From Paenibacillus taiwanensis DSM 18679 (GTDB lineage Bacteria; Bacillota; Bacilli; Paenibacillales; Paenibacillaceae): DNA of 64,000 nt. Below, piece after piece: positions 1 to 11,299 of the stretch. The DNA is taken from assembly GCF_000425125.1 (NCBI RefSeq), contig NZ_KE384306.1:893705-957704 (forward strand), written 5' to 3'. How positions within the stretch are numbered: position 1 is the first letter of the stretch; each line of letters begins with the position of its first letter. The notes under the pieces were generated by a model. The model saw only the letters and a program-made list of their open reading frames with translations, made no database searches and had not been told where the DNA came from. The translations under genes were made by a program, and so were the position numbers.

Positions 1-1
1 G

Positions 2-76
2 GCGATAGATACGGTTGTGGAATCCCTTTGTTATCATTTTTGTAAGACCGTTGTAAACCCAATGCAACACCTTTGA
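2..76 (+). CDS. possible 3' end of an upstream gene
   Basis: An open frame runs in from the left edge and stops at TGA after 24 codons. A terminator-like hairpin follows about 36 bases later, which fits the end of a gene. The fragment is too short to recognise, so it may be chance. Confidence 0.22.
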   Translation, partial: AIDTVVESLCYHFCKTVVNPMQHL

Positions 77-111
77 TAAGCTTTTACAGGCTAGTCTAAA
101 CCATTTAAACC

Positions 112-172
112 TAAAGAAGCCGCCTTGATGAAAAAGCAGTGTCTGCAATCACAGAAAAGGGTGGCTTCTTTT
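112..172. terminator. hairpin between the left-edge frame and thiN
   Basis: A 12-base stem (112-123 with 160-171, one mismatch) encloses a long loop. It ends in TTTT on the plus strand and has an A-rich flank on the other side, so it could serve the converging thiN gene and the left-edge gene. Confidence 0.5.
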
Positions 173-217
173 GATATATTACGTTCAAGACGTCGAACTT
201 GACCAATTTGAAGCAAG

Positions 218-886
218 TTAATCGTTGCTGCAAATAACGAGCAATAAACCTTCGCGGATAGATATGCTGCCTTCCTCGTCTATCCATTTGTTGCTAATCC
301 CAAGCGATTGCCCGATTACGAGGGATGCATCGTGCAGTGGATACTGAAACCCAGTCAAGTGAATACCATGCACCTCCAACGACAGCGGGAGTAATGATAA
401 ATAGGTGTAATGCTCCTTGTTCACGGTTAACTTTCGATCCACGAGACGGATGCAGTTGTGTGCATCTATAATACGCATGTCGATCTGTAATTCAAGTGCG
501 CGCTTTAACAAGTGAATATTAGCTAACGTGTGATCCAGTCTTGTTCCGGTACCCGCACATAAAGTGATGGAAGTAGCGTTATGTTCGATGGCTGCCAGAA
601 AAGCAAGCTCAGTGTCCGTATAATTTTTGTCAATAGCATCGCAGCCTATGTATTGATTACTGGAAGTTTGAATATGTTCACGTTCTGATTCGTCAACGGA
701 ATCAAAGTCGCCAAGCGAAAGGTCCGGCTTATATCCAAGTGCAATAATTACGGCAGCTCCGCGGTCCGCACCAATAATGTAATCAGCTTGTGCCAGTGCA
801 GTAGCGATGCTTGCATCTGGACTTCCGCCAGATACGATTACAATTTCACGCTGATGTGGATCTTTGCGATCTCTGTGTTGTTTCAT
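218..886 (-). CDS. thiN: thiamine pyrophosphokinase
   Basis: The 222-residue protein should transfer pyrophosphate from ATP to thiamine, making thiamine diphosphate in the cytoplasm. Visible family motifs are GADRG (about residues 39-43) and GDFDS (about 59-63), with a GTGTRLDHTLAN-type stretch further on for thiamine contact. The frame is open for 86 codons upstream, but I chose the ATG at 886 because AAGGAAGG sits just before it and the upstream residues do not look like this family. It is divergent from the phosphatase gene. Thiamine diphosphate is the cofactor of the E1 component encoded 2 kb away, but no co-regulation is seen. Confidence 0.9.
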   Translation of the reverse strand: MKQHRDRKDPHQREIVIVSGGSPDASIATALAQADYIIGADRGAAVIIALGYKPDLSLGDFDSVDESEREHIQTSSNQYIGCDAIDKNYTDTELAFLAAIEHNATSITLCAGTGTRLDHTLANIHLLKRALELQIDMRIIDAHNCIRLVDRKLTVNKEHYTYLSLLPLSLEVHGIHLTGFQYPLHDASLVIGQSLGISNKWIDEEGSISIREGLLLVICSND

Positions 887-953
887 GACTAGACCTTCCT
901 TTAATCCAAAATTCATAAATTTCAAAACTCTAATTGTCGTCCTGTTATATGTT

Positions 954-982
954 AGTATATCTTGTTCTGCTAGATGTACCAA
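954..982 (-). promoter_or_regulatory. putative sigma-A promoter of thiN
   Basis: On the minus strand TTGGTA (977-982) lies 17 bases from TATACT (954-959). The -10 is one base off consensus. It would give a leader of roughly 60 bases before the thiN ATG. Confidence 0.45.
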
Positions 983-985
983 GAG

Positions 986-1014
986 TTGAAACCGAAATGA
1001 ACAAACGTTACAAT
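986..1014 (+). promoter_or_regulatory. putative sigma-A promoter of the phosphatase gene
   Basis: TTGAAA (986-991), a 17-base spacer and TACAAT (1009-1014) lie about 30 bases before the ATG at 1045. The arrangement is close to a consensus vegetative promoter. Confidence 0.6.
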
Positions 1015-1044
1015 GAAGTAGCTGTTTGTTGAGGGGGAATTGAG

Positions 1045-1524
1045 ATGATCTCTGTACTTTTTGTGTGCTTGGGCAATATATGTCGTTCACCAATGGCTGA
1101 AGCTGTGATGCGTCAGCAGGTTGAGGATGCGGGATTGTCTGCATCTATTCAAGTAGACAGCGCTGGAACGGGGGATTGGCACATTGGCCATCCACCACAT
1201 GAAGGAACTCGAAACATGCTTGATCAAGTGATGATTTCGTATGCAGGCATGAAAGCACGCCAAATTGAAACAAATGATTTCACGAACTTCACTTATATCG
1301 TTTGCATGGATGAAAATAATGAACGTAATGTTATGGCATGGAAGGGTGCGCATGAGCGAACAGCTGAAGTGATTCGTTTTATGTCGCTGTTACCAGAGGA
1401 ACCTTTAACAGACGTGCCGGACCCTTATTATACGGGCAACTTTGATGAAGTATATCGTCTAGTATCAGAAGGTTGCAAGCAACTGTTGGCGAAGATTGTT
1501 CGTGAACATCATTTGTTAGCTTAA
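1045..1524 (+). CDS. low-molecular-weight protein-tyrosine phosphatase
   Basis: This 159-residue cytoplasmic enzyme belongs to the low-molecular-weight phosphatase family. The phosphate loop CLGNICRS spans Cys8 (nucleophile) to Arg14-Ser15, and the general acid is Asp126 in DPYY. The loop has Ile where the arginine phosphatase YwlE has Thr, so a YfkJ-like tyrosine phosphatase is the better guess. The length is normal for the family. The start is fixed by GAGGGGG ten bases upstream. It appears to be transcribed alone, with a promoter in front and a perfect hairpin behind. Confidence 0.9.
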   Translation: MISVLFVCLGNICRSPMAEAVMRQQVEDAGLSASIQVDSAGTGDWHIGHPPHEGTRNMLDQVMISYAGMKARQIETNDFTNFTYIVCMDENNERNVMAWKGAHERTAEVIRFMSLLPEEPLTDVPDPYYTGNFDEVYRLVSEGCKQLLAKIVREHHLLA

Positions 1525-1675
1525 GGAAGGGGTTCGGCTGCGAGTTGCTTATTGCTTATTCCGGTCAACGGGTCAACGAACTGATTTGTTAATGTTTGTT
1601 AGACATGAGGATAGGGTTAGGACAAGTTGTGACCATAACTAACGATTATAATCGCCAATTACCATATAATTGAGA

Positions 1676-1708
1676 AAGTGACATACATCCTTGTATGTCA
1701 CTTCTTTC
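1676..1708 (+). terminator. Rho-independent terminator after the phosphatase gene
   Basis: A perfect 12-base stem (1676-1687 with 1692-1703) with a four-base loop is followed by TTCTTTC. Bases 1525-1675 hold nothing else that I recognise. Confidence 0.7.
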
Positions 1709-1765
1709 ATTTGGTTCAATTAAAAGGGGTCATATAAAGAGCGTATCTACAAAGCTGCACTATAT

Positions 1766-2497
1766 TTATTCCAGAAAGAATCGAAGGGCCTGCGGGATAT
1801 GCTGTTGCCAGAAACCCCATTGGTGCTTTCCGTCGTGTTCCTCGTAGTGGAAGTTAGCTGCTCTGTCAGCAAACAAACTTCTTGCTTGACGATTTAATTC
1901 CACAAAGTTATAGGTGCCACGATCTGTTTCAAAAGCTGTTTCCTGCAAACCAACAATCATAAACAGATGCAGCCAGCTCAAGTCGTGCTGCTCAGTAATG
2001 ATAGCTTGCGATGCAGCGTAGTAGGCACCAGAGAGTGAGATGATCTGTCTAAATTTCTCAGGGTATAGCAGCGCAAGATGAAGAGATACCGTACCGCCAA
2101 GCGAATCCCCTGCGACGATGATATTTGTCCAATCCGTACGAACGGGATACAGATTCTCAATGGCAGGCACGATATGTTCAGCAAATGACCGTGTGTATGA
2201 TTCAAAGCGTTCCCCATCTGGGGAATATTCCTCTGTTCGGATTTTTTTGTCGACATCGACGCCTACAATAATAAAGGGTTCAATATCTTCATCTAATATA
2301 AGCTTGTTTGCGATTGTTGCAATTCGCCCAAAATTAAAGAAGTCTTCGCCATCCTGACAATAGACAACAGGATAACTTAGTACTTCTTGATAGCCTGGCG
2401 GCAAATAGACCCGAACGGGACGGCTGCCGCTTGCCAATAGCGGACAGGCTATTTCATGTTTAACGACAGTACGCTTCAGATAAGCAGAATCAGTCAT
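1766..2497 (-). CDS. esterase of the enterochelin-esterase-like family
   Basis: A 243-residue alpha/beta hydrolase of the group that includes Fes/IroE-like and esterase-D-like enzymes. The nucleophile elbow GDSLGG puts the catalytic serine at about residue 132, and HDGKHQW near the C-terminus supplies the histidine (about 225). There is no signal peptide, so it should act in the cytoplasm. The ester substrate cannot be told from sequence, and no siderophore genes are nearby. I chose the ATG at 2497 because AGGTGG lies six bases before it; an upstream GTG at 2509 falls inside that ribosome site. Confidence 0.8.
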   Translation of the reverse strand: MTDSAYLKRTVVKHEIACPLLASGSRPVRVYLPPGYQEVLSYPVVYCQDGEDFFNFGRIATIANKLILDEDIEPFIIVGVDVDKKIRTEEYSPDGERFESYTRSFAEHIVPAIENLYPVRTDWTNIIVAGDSLGGTVSLHLALLYPEKFRQIISLSGAYYAASQAIITEQHDLSWLHLFMIVGLQETAFETDRGTYNFVELNRQARSLFADRAANFHYEEHDGKHQWGFWQQHIPQALRFFLE

Positions 2498-2681
2498 GTT
2501 AAGCACCACCTATGCAATATTTTATCCAAATTAGGAAACACTATCGCAGTATGATGTACATACCGCATGTAATTAAAAGGGTTGAAAACATGTGAAAAGG
2601 GTGAATGTGATTTCAACTATTTTTCACAACTTAGACAATTTTGTAGCACTCTGTTATAGTATTTAAATACGCCTGTTATAA

Positions 2682-3869
<1,188 letters not shown>

Positions 3870-3947
3870 ATTTCAGAAGCTGATACAGCTTGAACGGGAC
3901 TGCAAAGCATAAGGACTTTGCGATAACGGTAAGGAGGAAACGAAGCA

Positions 3948-4925
3948 ATGGCTCAAATGAATATGAAAGAAGCGATTCGTGACGCAATGCGCGTAGAATT
4001 GAAACGTGACCCTAACGTAATCTTGTTCGGTGAAGACGTAGGTCATGTAGGCGGGGTATTCCGTGCAACAGAAGGTTTGCAAAAAGAATTTGGTGAAGAT
4101 CGTGTATTCGATACGCCGCTGGCAGAGTCCGCAATTGGTGGTATGGCTGTAGGTCTTGGCGTTCAAGGATTCCGTCCTATCGCTGAAATCCAATTCGTAG
4201 GCTTTATTTATGAAGCTCTCGACCAAATGTGCGTACAAGCTGCACGTATGCGTTACCGTTCCGGCGGTCGTTACAATTCTCCAATCGTTTTCCGTACACC
4301 TTTTGGTGGCGGTGTAAAAGCGGCTGAATTGCATACCGACTCCTTGGAAGGTTTGTTGGTGCAAACGCCAGGTATTAAAGTTGTAATTCCTTCGAATCCA
4401 TATGATGCAAAAGGTTTGCTCATCTCTGCGATTCGTGATAATGACCCTGTCTTCTTCATGGAACATTTGAACTTGTACCATGCTTTCCGTGATGAAGTGC
4501 CTGAAGGCGAATATACAGTAGAACTCGGCAAAGCAAACGTTGTGCGTGAAGGTAAAGACGTAACGATCCTTTCTTACGGCTTGATGGTTCACACATCCAT
4601 GAAAGCAGCTGCTGAACTCGAAAAGCAAGGCATCCAAGCAGAAGTTATCGATTTGCGTACTTTGATGCCGCTTGATATCGATACAATCGTTGCTTCTATC
4701 AAGAAGACAAACCGTTGCATCATCGTTCAAGAAGCTCAAAAAACATCTGGTGTTGCAGCAGAAGTTATCGCTCAAATCAACGAGAAAGCGATTCTTCACC
4801 TTGAAGCTCCAGTACTTCGTGTTGCAGGTCCTGATACAGTGTATCCATTTGCACAAATTGAAGATCAATGGCTTCCAACTCCAGCACGCATCGTAGAATC
4901 GGTTAACAAAGTCTTGAACTTCTAA
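3948..4925 (+). CDS. pdhB: pyruvate dehydrogenase E1 component, beta subunit
   Basis: The 325-residue partner of PdhA in the alpha2-beta2 E1 heterotetramer. Typical blocks are LFGEDVG near residue 25, [12 protein letters not shown] near residue 60, and a transketolase C-terminal domain with ILSYGLMVH near residue 210. It has a strong AAGGAGGA ribosome site and lies 78 bases after pdhA with no terminator between. The neighbouring E2 and E3 genes support pyruvate over a branched-chain keto acid as substrate. Confidence 0.95.
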   Translation: MAQMNMKEAIRDAMRVELKRDPNVILFGEDVGHVGGVFRATEGLQKEFGEDRVFDTPLAESAIGGMAVGLGVQGFRPIAEIQFVGFIYEALDQMCVQAARMRYRSGGRYNSPIVFRTPFGGGVKAAELHTDSLEGLLVQTPGIKVVIPSNPYDAKGLLISAIRDNDPVFFMEHLNLYHAFRDEVPEGEYTVELGKANVVREGKDVTILSYGLMVHTSMKAAAELEKQGIQAEVIDLRTLMPLDIDTIVASIKKTNRCIIVQEAQKTSGVAAEVIAQINEKAILHLEAPVLRVAGPDTVYPFAQIEDQWLPTPARIVESVNKVLNF

Positions 4926-4960
4926 TATAGAACCGCAACAGATAGAGGAGGTAATTTGCA

Positions 4961-6259
4961 GTGGCAAAATTTGAATACCGCTTCCCTGAGCTTGGCGAGG
5001 GATTGCATGAAGGCGAAATCATCAAAATGCTTATCAAACCAGGTGATAAAGTTACGGACGACGATATCATCATGGAAGTACAAAACGATAAAGCGATCGT
5101 AGAGGTGCCATGTCCTGTTAACGGTACAGTGCTTGAAGTGCTGGCTAAAGACGGTCAAGTGATGCACATGGGCGAAGTTGTCGCTATTATCGATGCTGAA
5201 GGCGACGTGCCTGAGCAAGCTGCTCCAGCAGCAGAAGCAGAAGCAGAAGCAGCTAAAGGTGGAGCTGACACGACGTCTTCTCCAGCAGCAGAAGCTCCTA
5301 AAGCTGAAGCACAAGCAGCAGCACCTGTTGCACCTAATCACGAAGTGTTGGCGACACCTAGCGTGCGCAAACTGGCTCGTGAACTGGGTGTTAACATTGC
5401 TGAAGTTCCAGGTACTGGCAACAACGGCAAAGTATCTCGTGAAGATGTAGAAGCATTCGCTAAAGGCGGAGCGCCAGCACCTAAAGCAGAAGCTAGCACT
5501 ACAGAAGCTGCACCGGCAGCTAAAGCAGCAGCTCCTGTTGCTGCTGTAGATCGTAACGTTGAAGAAGAGCGTGTGCCATTTAAAGGTATCCGCAAAGCGA
5601 TTTCCAACGCAATGGTTAAATCAGCTTACACGGCTCCACACGTTACAATTATGGATGAAGTAGACGTTACGGATCTCGTAGCATTCCGTACGCGCTTGAA
5701 ACCGATCATGGAGAAGAAAGGTACGAAAGTTACTTACTTGCCATTTATCGTTAAAGCATTGGTAGCAGCTTGCCGTCAGTTCCCAGCTATGAACGCGATG
5801 ATCGACGAAGCAGCTCAAGAAATCGTCTACAAAAAATACTACAACATCGGTATCGCAACAGACACAGACAATGGTCTTATCGTACCGGTTATTAAAGACG
5901 CAGATCGTCGCAGCATCTGGATGATTGCGGATGATATTAAAGATCTTGCTGGTCGCGGTCGTGACGGCAAATTGGGTCCTAACGAATTAAAAGGCAGCAC
6001 GATTACCATTACAAATATCGGTTCTGCTGGCGGTATGTTCTTTACGCCAATCATCAACTATCCAGAAGTTGCTATTTTGGGTACAGGTCGTATTTCCGAG
6101 AAAGCTGTCGTTAAAAATGGTGAGATTGTTGCAGCACCAGTGATGGCTCTGTCCTTGAGCTTTGACCATCGTCTCATCGATGGCGCAACAGCACAAAACT
6201 TTATGAACTATCTCAAGCAATTGCTTGCTAATCCTGAGTTGCTTGTTATGGAGGTGTAA
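4961..6259 (+). CDS. pdhC: dihydrolipoamide acetyltransferase (pyruvate dehydrogenase E2)
   Basis: The 432-residue E2 core protein transfers acetyl groups from lipoate to CoA. It has one lipoyl domain (about 1-77, lipoyl-lysine Lys44 in QNDKAIVEV), an Ala/Glu/Pro-rich flexible linker, an E1/E3-binding domain (about 128-165, [13 protein letters not shown]), a second Ala/Pro linker, and the catalytic domain with HRLIDG (His403, Asp407). Translation starts at GTG, placed by GAGGAGG. Simple Ala/Glu codon repeats make the linker open in other frames, but those are shadows. Confidence 0.95.
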   Translation: MAKFEYRFPELGEGLHEGEIIKMLIKPGDKVTDDDIIMEVQNDKAIVEVPCPVNGTVLEVLAKDGQVMHMGEVVAIIDAEGDVPEQAAPAAEAEAEAAKGGADTTSSPAAEAPKAEAQAAAPVAPNHEVLATPSVRKLARELGVNIAEVPGTGNNGKVSREDVEAFAKGGAPAPKAEASTTEAAPAAKAAAPVAAVDRNVEEERVPFKGIRKAISNAMVKSAYTAPHVTIMDEVDVTDLVAFRTRLKPIMEKKGTKVTYLPFIVKALVAACRQFPAMNAMIDEAAQEIVYKKYYNIGIATDTDNGLIVPVIKDADRRSIWMIADDIKDLAGRGRDGKLGPNELKGSTITITNIGSAGGMFFTPIINYPEVAILGTGRISEKAVVKNGEIVAAPVMALSLSFDHRLIDGATAQNFMNYLKQLLANPELLVMEV

Positions 6260-6263
6260 TCGA

Positions 6264-7679
6264 ATGGTAGTGGGAGACGCATCTTTAAATATTGATACTT
6301 TGGTAATTGGCGCAGGACCTGGGGGTTATGTTGCAGCTATTCGTGCCGCACAACTGGGTCAAAGCGTAATGATCGTTGATAAGTCTGAACTTGGTGGCGT
6401 ATGTTTGAACCGTGGTTGTATTCCATCCAAGGCACTCATCAGTGCAGCACATCAATATGAAGTTACACAGCATGCTTCTGAAATTGGAATTACGGCTGAG
6501 AACGTAACGGTTGACTTTTCAAAAGTCCAAAATTTCAAAGCAGGCGTAGTTAAAAAATTGACTGGCGGCGTAGGCGCACTCTTAAAAGCAAACAAAGTTC
6601 AAGTTTTCAAAGGTGAAGCAATGTTCATCAATGAGACAGAAGCTCGTTTGTTTAACGACCAAGAAGCACCACGTTACAAGTTTAACAACTGCATTATCGC
6701 TACAGGTTCCCGTCCGATTGAATTGAAGGCATTCCCGTTTAGCGGCCGCATCTTGTCCTCGACAGAAGCGCTTGAATTGCCTGAAATTCCTAAAAGCATG
6801 ATCGTTATCGGCGGTGGATACATTGGTGCTGAGTTGGGCCAAATGTATTCCAAGTTCGGAACAAAAGTAACTGTTATCGAGGGCGCTGACATGGTTTTGC
6901 CAGGCTTCGATAAAGATATGACTCAAATCGTATCCAAAAACATGAAGAAAACGAACGTTGAAATCTTTACGGGTGCTAAAGCGGAGTCCGCTACGCAAAC
7001 AGACAAAGACGTTACTGTTAAGTTCTCTGTTGGCGGCGAAACTAAAGAAGTAACAGCTGAATATTTGCTCGTGACAGTTGGCCGTCGTCCAAACACTGAC
7101 GGAGAACTTGGTCTTGACATGATCGGCGTGAAAATGACAGACCGTGGCTTGATCGAAGTGGATCACCAAGGACGCACAAGCATTCCACACATCTACGCAA
7201 TTGGCGATATCGTACCTGGTCTTGCGCTTGCGCACAAAGCTTCTTACGAAGGTAAAGTAGCGGCAGAAGCAATTTCCGGTATGCCTAGCGTGGTGGATTA
7301 CAAAGCAATGCCTGCTGTTTGCTTCACAGATCCTGAATGTGCAAGCGTAGGCTTGTCCGAGTCTGAAGCAAAAGGCAAAGGACTGAACGTGAAGTCCGGT
7401 AAGTTCCCATATGCGGGCAACGGACGTGCACTTTCCCTTGGCGGCAGTGTAGATGGCTTTGTGAAGATCGTTGCTGATGCGGAAACAGGCGTAGTGCTTG
7501 GTTCTCAAATCGTCGGTCCAGAAGCTTCCAACTTGATCGCTGAGCTTGGCTTGGCTGTAGAGATGGCTGCTACTTTGGAAGACTTGGCGTTGACGATCCA
7601 TGCGCATCCAACACTTGGTGAAATCGTGATGGAAGCAGCAGAGGTTGTTCTTGGTCACCCGATTCACACTGTAAAATAA
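6264..7679 (+). CDS. pdhD: dihydrolipoamide dehydrogenase (E3)
   Basis: The 471-residue FAD enzyme reoxidises dihydrolipoamide with NAD+. It shows an N-terminal FAD fold ([10 protein letters not shown]), the redox disulfide GGVCLNRGC (Cys47, Cys52), an NAD-binding GGGYIGAE block, a second FAD motif (YAIGDIV) and the C-terminal catalytic pair in HAHPTLGE (His448, Glu453). The ATG at 6264 follows GGAGGTG that overlaps the end of pdhC, which suggests translational coupling. Last gene of the operon. Confidence 0.95.
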   Translation: MVVGDASLNIDTLVIGAGPGGYVAAIRAAQLGQSVMIVDKSELGGVCLNRGCIPSKALISAAHQYEVTQHASEIGITAENVTVDFSKVQNFKAGVVKKLTGGVGALLKANKVQVFKGEAMFINETEARLFNDQEAPRYKFNNCIIATGSRPIELKAFPFSGRILSSTEALELPEIPKSMIVIGGGYIGAELGQMYSKFGTKVTVIEGADMVLPGFDKDMTQIVSKNMKKTNVEIFTGAKAESATQTDKDVTVKFSVGGETKEVTAEYLLVTVGRRPNTDGELGLDMIGVKMTDRGLIEVDHQGRTSIPHIYAIGDIVPGLALAHKASYEGKVAAEAISGMPSVVDYKAMPAVCFTDPECASVGLSESEAKGKGLNVKSGKFPYAGNGRALSLGGSVDGFVKIVADAETGVVLGSQIVGPEASNLIAELGLAVEMAATLEDLALTIHAHPTLGEIVMEAAEVVLGHPIHTVK

Positions 7680-7744
7680 TTGTCTCACTCTTTCTGTAAG
7701 GTTCTGTTTGAATTCTGTTTACGGTTCTATATATAATGCTGATA

Positions 7745-7777
7745 CCCCCGAGCTCTGGAGCTGCGGGGGATTTTTTT
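7745..7777 (+). terminator. terminator of the pdh operon
   Basis: A GC-rich stem (CCCCGAGCTC with GAGCTGCGGGG, one bulge) is followed by seven T residues. Confidence 0.85.
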
Positions 7778-7958
7778 ATCAGCTAGCTGCTAAGTGCATG
7801 ATCAAAGCGTTAATGCAGCATAGTCAAGAGCAAAAGTGATTAATTGTTTTTATTACGGCTACCAAATATACGATTCGTCCAAATTGGTGACTTTTTGAGG
7901 TTACCAATGTTAAAATGAAACTCAACCTTGAGGAATTAGAACGGAGTGAAATAAAGAA

Positions 7959-8753
7959 ATGAAATCATACTTGGAGTTGCTGCAAGATGTGTTGGACAAT
8001 GGCGTACATAAAGAGGATCGAACCGGCACCGGTACAGTATCCGTATTTGGGCGGCAGCTACGCTTTGATTTGCAGCAAGGATTTCCGCTTGTAACGACGA
8101 AGCGTCTGCATCTCAAATCAATTGTTCACGAACTGCTCTGGTTTCTGAGCGGAGAGACTAACATTCGTTATCTGAAAGAGAATGGGGTTCGCATTTGGGA
8201 CGAGTGGGCAGATGAGAACGGTGACCTTGGTCCAGTGTATGGCTCGCAATGGCGACATTGGGAAACGAAGGATGGTCGTGTCATTGACCAGATTACAAAC
8301 GTCATTGAGCAGATCAAATCAAATCCCGATTCTCGTCGCTTGCTCGTATCTGCCTGGAACGTAGGCGAAGTGGAACATATGAAATTGCCGCCTTGCCACT
8401 ATGTATTTCAGTTTTATGTAGCTAATGGGAAGCTAAGCTGTATGCTCAATATGCGTTCTGTTGATACGTTTTTGGGGCTCCCGTTTAATATTGCAAGTTA
8501 TGCGCTGCTTACCCATATGGTTGCCCAGCAGTGCGGGCTGGACGTGGGTGAGTTTGTTTGGACCGGTGGCGATGTCCATATATATTCCAATCACATGGAG
8601 CAGGTACGCACCCAACTTGGAAGAGAGCCGTTCCCGTTACCCAAGCTTGTAATTAAGCGTCAGCCTGCTTCAATTTTTGATTATAAGTTTGAAGATTTTG
8701 AGTTTGAAGGATATGAGTACCATCCGACCATTAAAGCTATTGTGGCAGTGTGA
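7959..8753 (+). CDS. thyA: thymidylate synthase
   Basis: The 264-residue enzyme methylates dUMP to dTMP using methylene-tetrahydrofolate, producing dihydrofolate. The length matches the short ThyA form. The nucleophile is Cys146 in [11 protein letters not shown], and RRLLVSAWN and DVHIYSNH are further signatures. It is followed 93 bases later by folA, which regenerates tetrahydrofolate, with no clear terminator between; co-transcription is likely. Confidence 0.96.
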   Translation: MKSYLELLQDVLDNGVHKEDRTGTGTVSVFGRQLRFDLQQGFPLVTTKRLHLKSIVHELLWFLSGETNIRYLKENGVRIWDEWADENGDLGPVYGSQWRHWETKDGRVIDQITNVIEQIKSNPDSRRLLVSAWNVGEVEHMKLPPCHYVFQFYVANGKLSCMLNMRSVDTFLGLPFNIASYALLTHMVAQQCGLDVGEFVWTGGDVHIYSNHMEQVRTQLGREPFPLPKLVIKRQPASIFDYKFEDFEFEGYEYHPTIKAIVAV

Positions 8754-8846
8754 TTTCATTTTTAAATAACAGTTTCAGTAACTATTCAGGATGGAAGATC
8801 ACATCGATCGGATGTTTGCATGAAGTAGGGAAGGAGGTGCCTAGAT

Positions 8847-9335
8847 ATGGGTATTAGTATGATATGGGCAATGGATCGTCGCCGACTAATTGGCAAGGAC
8901 AATGGACTTCCGTGGCATTTGCCTAATGACATGGCCTTTTTTCGCGAACAGACGCGGGGCAAGACAATTGTGATGGGACGAAAGACGTTTGATTCAATCG
9001 GTGGCAAGCCGCTTCCTAAACGGCCTAATATCGTGATGACTCGCAATGTAGATTGGTCTCATGAAGGCGTAGCGGTCGTTCATAGTGCTCAGGACGTAGT
9101 TGAGAAGGCAAAGGACAAAGAGATTATGGTCATTGGAGGAGCAGAGATTTACCGGCTGATGATGCCTTATGCGGATAAGCTTTATGTGACACGGATTGAG
9201 CATGAATTTGAGGGGGATGATTATTTTCCCGATTATGATGAAGCGCAATGGGAATTAGTAGAGCACATCCCTGGTGTAGTTGATGAGCGAAACCGATATG
9301 CACATCAATTTACAATTTACAAACGAAAATGCTAA
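8847..9335 (+). CDS. folA: dihydrofolate reductase
   Basis: The 162-residue enzyme reduces dihydrofolate with NADPH. The substrate-binding acid is Asp28 in LPWHLPNDM, and the NADPH site shows GRKTFDSIG and VIGGAEIYRL. A strong AAGGAGGTG ribosome site lies before the ATG. It completes the thymidylate cycle with the upstream thyA. Confidence 0.95.
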   Translation: MGISMIWAMDRRRLIGKDNGLPWHLPNDMAFFREQTRGKTIVMGRKTFDSIGGKPLPKRPNIVMTRNVDWSHEGVAVVHSAQDVVEKAKDKEIMVIGGAEIYRLMMPYADKLYVTRIEHEFEGDDYFPDYDEAQWELVEHIPGVVDERNRYAHQFTIYKRKC

Positions 9336-9491
9336 CGTCATGAGTTGGATTCATTGCCGAACGTTTTAATGAAAGTATACGTTTTCATTCGTCATTTAGT
9401 GCAAATGTTAGGACGTTTACTCTATGTCCAATCTACTGTGCTTCTAATAAGATATTGTGAAATAGATTGTCGAAAATCACATAAAATATTG

Positions 9492-9520
9492 TTGCAGAGT
9501 GACGCGGTAAAGTATATATT
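9492..9520 (+). promoter_or_regulatory. putative promoter of gltD
   Basis: TTGCAG (9492-9497), a 17-base spacer and TATATT (9515-9520) lie about 58 bases before the ATG. The 200 bases between folA and gltD are otherwise AT-rich and empty. Confidence 0.4.
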
Positions 9521-9577
9521 ATTCAATAAATTTACATGGGAATAGAGATACGGACAGACGGATGGAGGATAAATACG

Positions 9578-11065
9578 ATGTCAACACCTACTGGCTTTAT
9601 GGAATATACGAGACAAATTCCGGCTGATCGTGACCCTTTGGAACGATTAAAGGACTGGGAAGAATTTCACAAGCATATGAACGAAGAAGAGCTTCGACTT
9701 CAAGGTGCTCGTTGCATGGACTGTGGAACACCGTATTGCCATACGGGCATCGAGATTACGGGTGGAACTTCAGGTTGCCCGATCAACAATCTAATTCCAG
9801 AGTGGAACAGCTTAGTTTATAGAGGGTTATGGCGTGAAGCATTGGAACGCTTGCATAAGACAAACAACTTTCCAGAGTTTACAGGCAGAGTGTGTCCTGC
9901 TCCTTGTGAAGGTTCATGCACAGTGGGGTTGATTGGCAAGCCCGTCACGATAAAGACGATCGAGCAGGAAATTATCGATCGCGGATTTGACGAAGGCTGG
10001 GTACGTCCTGAGCCACCAAAACAGCGGACGGGCAAGCGAGTAGCTGTCGTAGGCTCTGGCCCCGCAGGGCTAGCTTGTGCTGCGCAGTTGAACAAAGCAG
10101 GCCATCTGGTGACCGTGTATGAGCGCGCAGACCGAATTGGTGGTTTGCTGACGTACGGTATTCCGACGATGAAGTTGGAGAAGGATGTGGTGCAGCGTCG
10201 TGTAGATTTACTCGAGGCGGAAGGCATTCAATTCGTTACGAACACGGAGATCGGCAAACATATTGCTGCGGAGCAGTTGACGCAGGACTATGACGCCGTC
10301 GTACTGTGCGGCGGAGCGACCAAACCAAGAGAGTTCAACATCGAAGGTAGTGAGCTGAAAGGTATTCATTATGCAATGGATTTCTTAAACGGCAGCATTA
10401 AGAGCTATTTGGATTCCAAGCTAGCAGATGGGCAATACATTAGCGCTAAGGACCAAGATGTGATCGTCATCGGCGGAGGGGACACTGGTACTGATTGTGT
10501 GGCCACTGCACTTCGTCACGGCTGCCGCAGTATTACACAGTTCGGTACGCATAGCAAGGCTCCACTTGAGCGAGACACCGTCAATAACCCGTGGCCTCAG
10601 TTTCCTAATGTATATACACTTGACTATGCTCATGAAGAAGCTAAGGCACTGTACGGCGAAGATCCACGTGAATTCTCGATTATGACGACTAAGTTTGTCG
10701 GTGATGAGCATGGCAACGTTAAAGAGCTTCATACTGTTCAAATTGAACGTATCGTTGATGAGACAGGACGCAAAATATATAAGCCGATTGAAGGGACAGA
10801 ACGAGTATTTCCAGCTCAGTTAGTATTGCTCGCAATTGGCTTTGATGGTCCGGAGCAAACTATTATCGAGCAATTGGGACTGGAAACAGACCGTCGTTCT
10901 AACGTGAAGGCTCCTTACGGTAAGTACACAACTAATGTAGATAAAGTATACGCGGCAGGAGATATGCGCAGAGGTCAGAGCCTGGTGGTATGGGCGATTA
11001 ATGAGGGTCGTGAGGCGGCTCGTGAAGTGGATCGCCATTTGATGGGCACAACGCTGCTGCCTTAA
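9578..11065 (+). CDS. gltD: glutamate synthase small subunit (NADPH, GltD-like)
   Basis: This 495-residue iron-sulfur flavoprotein should feed electrons from NADPH to the large glutamate synthase subunit. An N-terminal cluster domain shows CMDCGTPYC (Cys46, Cys49, Cys54), Cys67, and CPAPCEGSC (Cys106, Cys110, Cys114). Two Rossmann folds follow ([10 protein letters not shown] for [13 protein letters not shown] for NADPH). The start is set by GGAGGAT eight bases before ATG 9578. No large-subunit gene lies on either side and the gene has its own promoter and terminator. A related stand-alone GltD-like oxidoreductase is possible, but the full length and cysteine pattern favour true GltD. Confidence 0.87.
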   Translation: MSTPTGFMEYTRQIPADRDPLERLKDWEEFHKHMNEEELRLQGARCMDCGTPYCHTGIEITGGTSGCPINNLIPEWNSLVYRGLWREALERLHKTNNFPEFTGRVCPAPCEGSCTVGLIGKPVTIKTIEQEIIDRGFDEGWVRPEPPKQRTGKRVAVVGSGPAGLACAAQLNKAGHLVTVYERADRIGGLLTYGIPTMKLEKDVVQRRVDLLEAEGIQFVTNTEIGKHIAAEQLTQDYDAVVLCGGATKPREFNIEGSELKGIHYAMDFLNGSIKSYLDSKLADGQYISAKDQDVIVIGGGDTGTDCVATALRHGCRSITQFGTHSKAPLERDTVNNPWPQFPNVYTLDYAHEEAKALYGEDPREFSIMTTKFVGDEHGNVKELHTVQIERIVDETGRKIYKPIEGTERVFPAQLVLLAIGFDGPEQTIIEQLGLETDRRSNVKAPYGKYTTNVDKVYAAGDMRRGQSLVVWAINEGREAAREVDRHLMGTTLLP

Positions 11066-11188
11066 TTTTATTAATCCACCTAGCTATATTGAGCATTGAC
11101 ATACGATTAATTGTTCTGTAAACGTACAGAGCTGCTTGTTTTGTATAAAGATGTTGTTTTATCGAATTTTGTAGAAGACAGCAGGAAG

Positions 11189-11219
11189 CTGCGCCTAGTT
11201 ACTAGTGCGCAGTTTTTTT
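11189..11219 (+). terminator. terminator of gltD
   Basis: CTGCGC (11189-11194) pairs with GCGCAG (11207-11212), with further pairing inside, followed by seven Ts. Confidence 0.75.
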
Positions 11220-11299
11220 GTTGGTTGCTGTAATTTATGCCTGACGGAAAGTGCTGCAATCTGATACACTAAGAAGGATGAGCAGAGAGGGGGGCGTGA

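Noticed and set aside
3873-4967. 364-codon open frame antisense to pdhB
   Set aside because: Cys/Phe-rich translation without family features, no ribosome site, and it lies wholly opposite a highly conserved gene.
6582-7688. 368-codon open frame antisense to pdhD
   Set aside because: Same reasons: codon-bias shadow of the sense gene.
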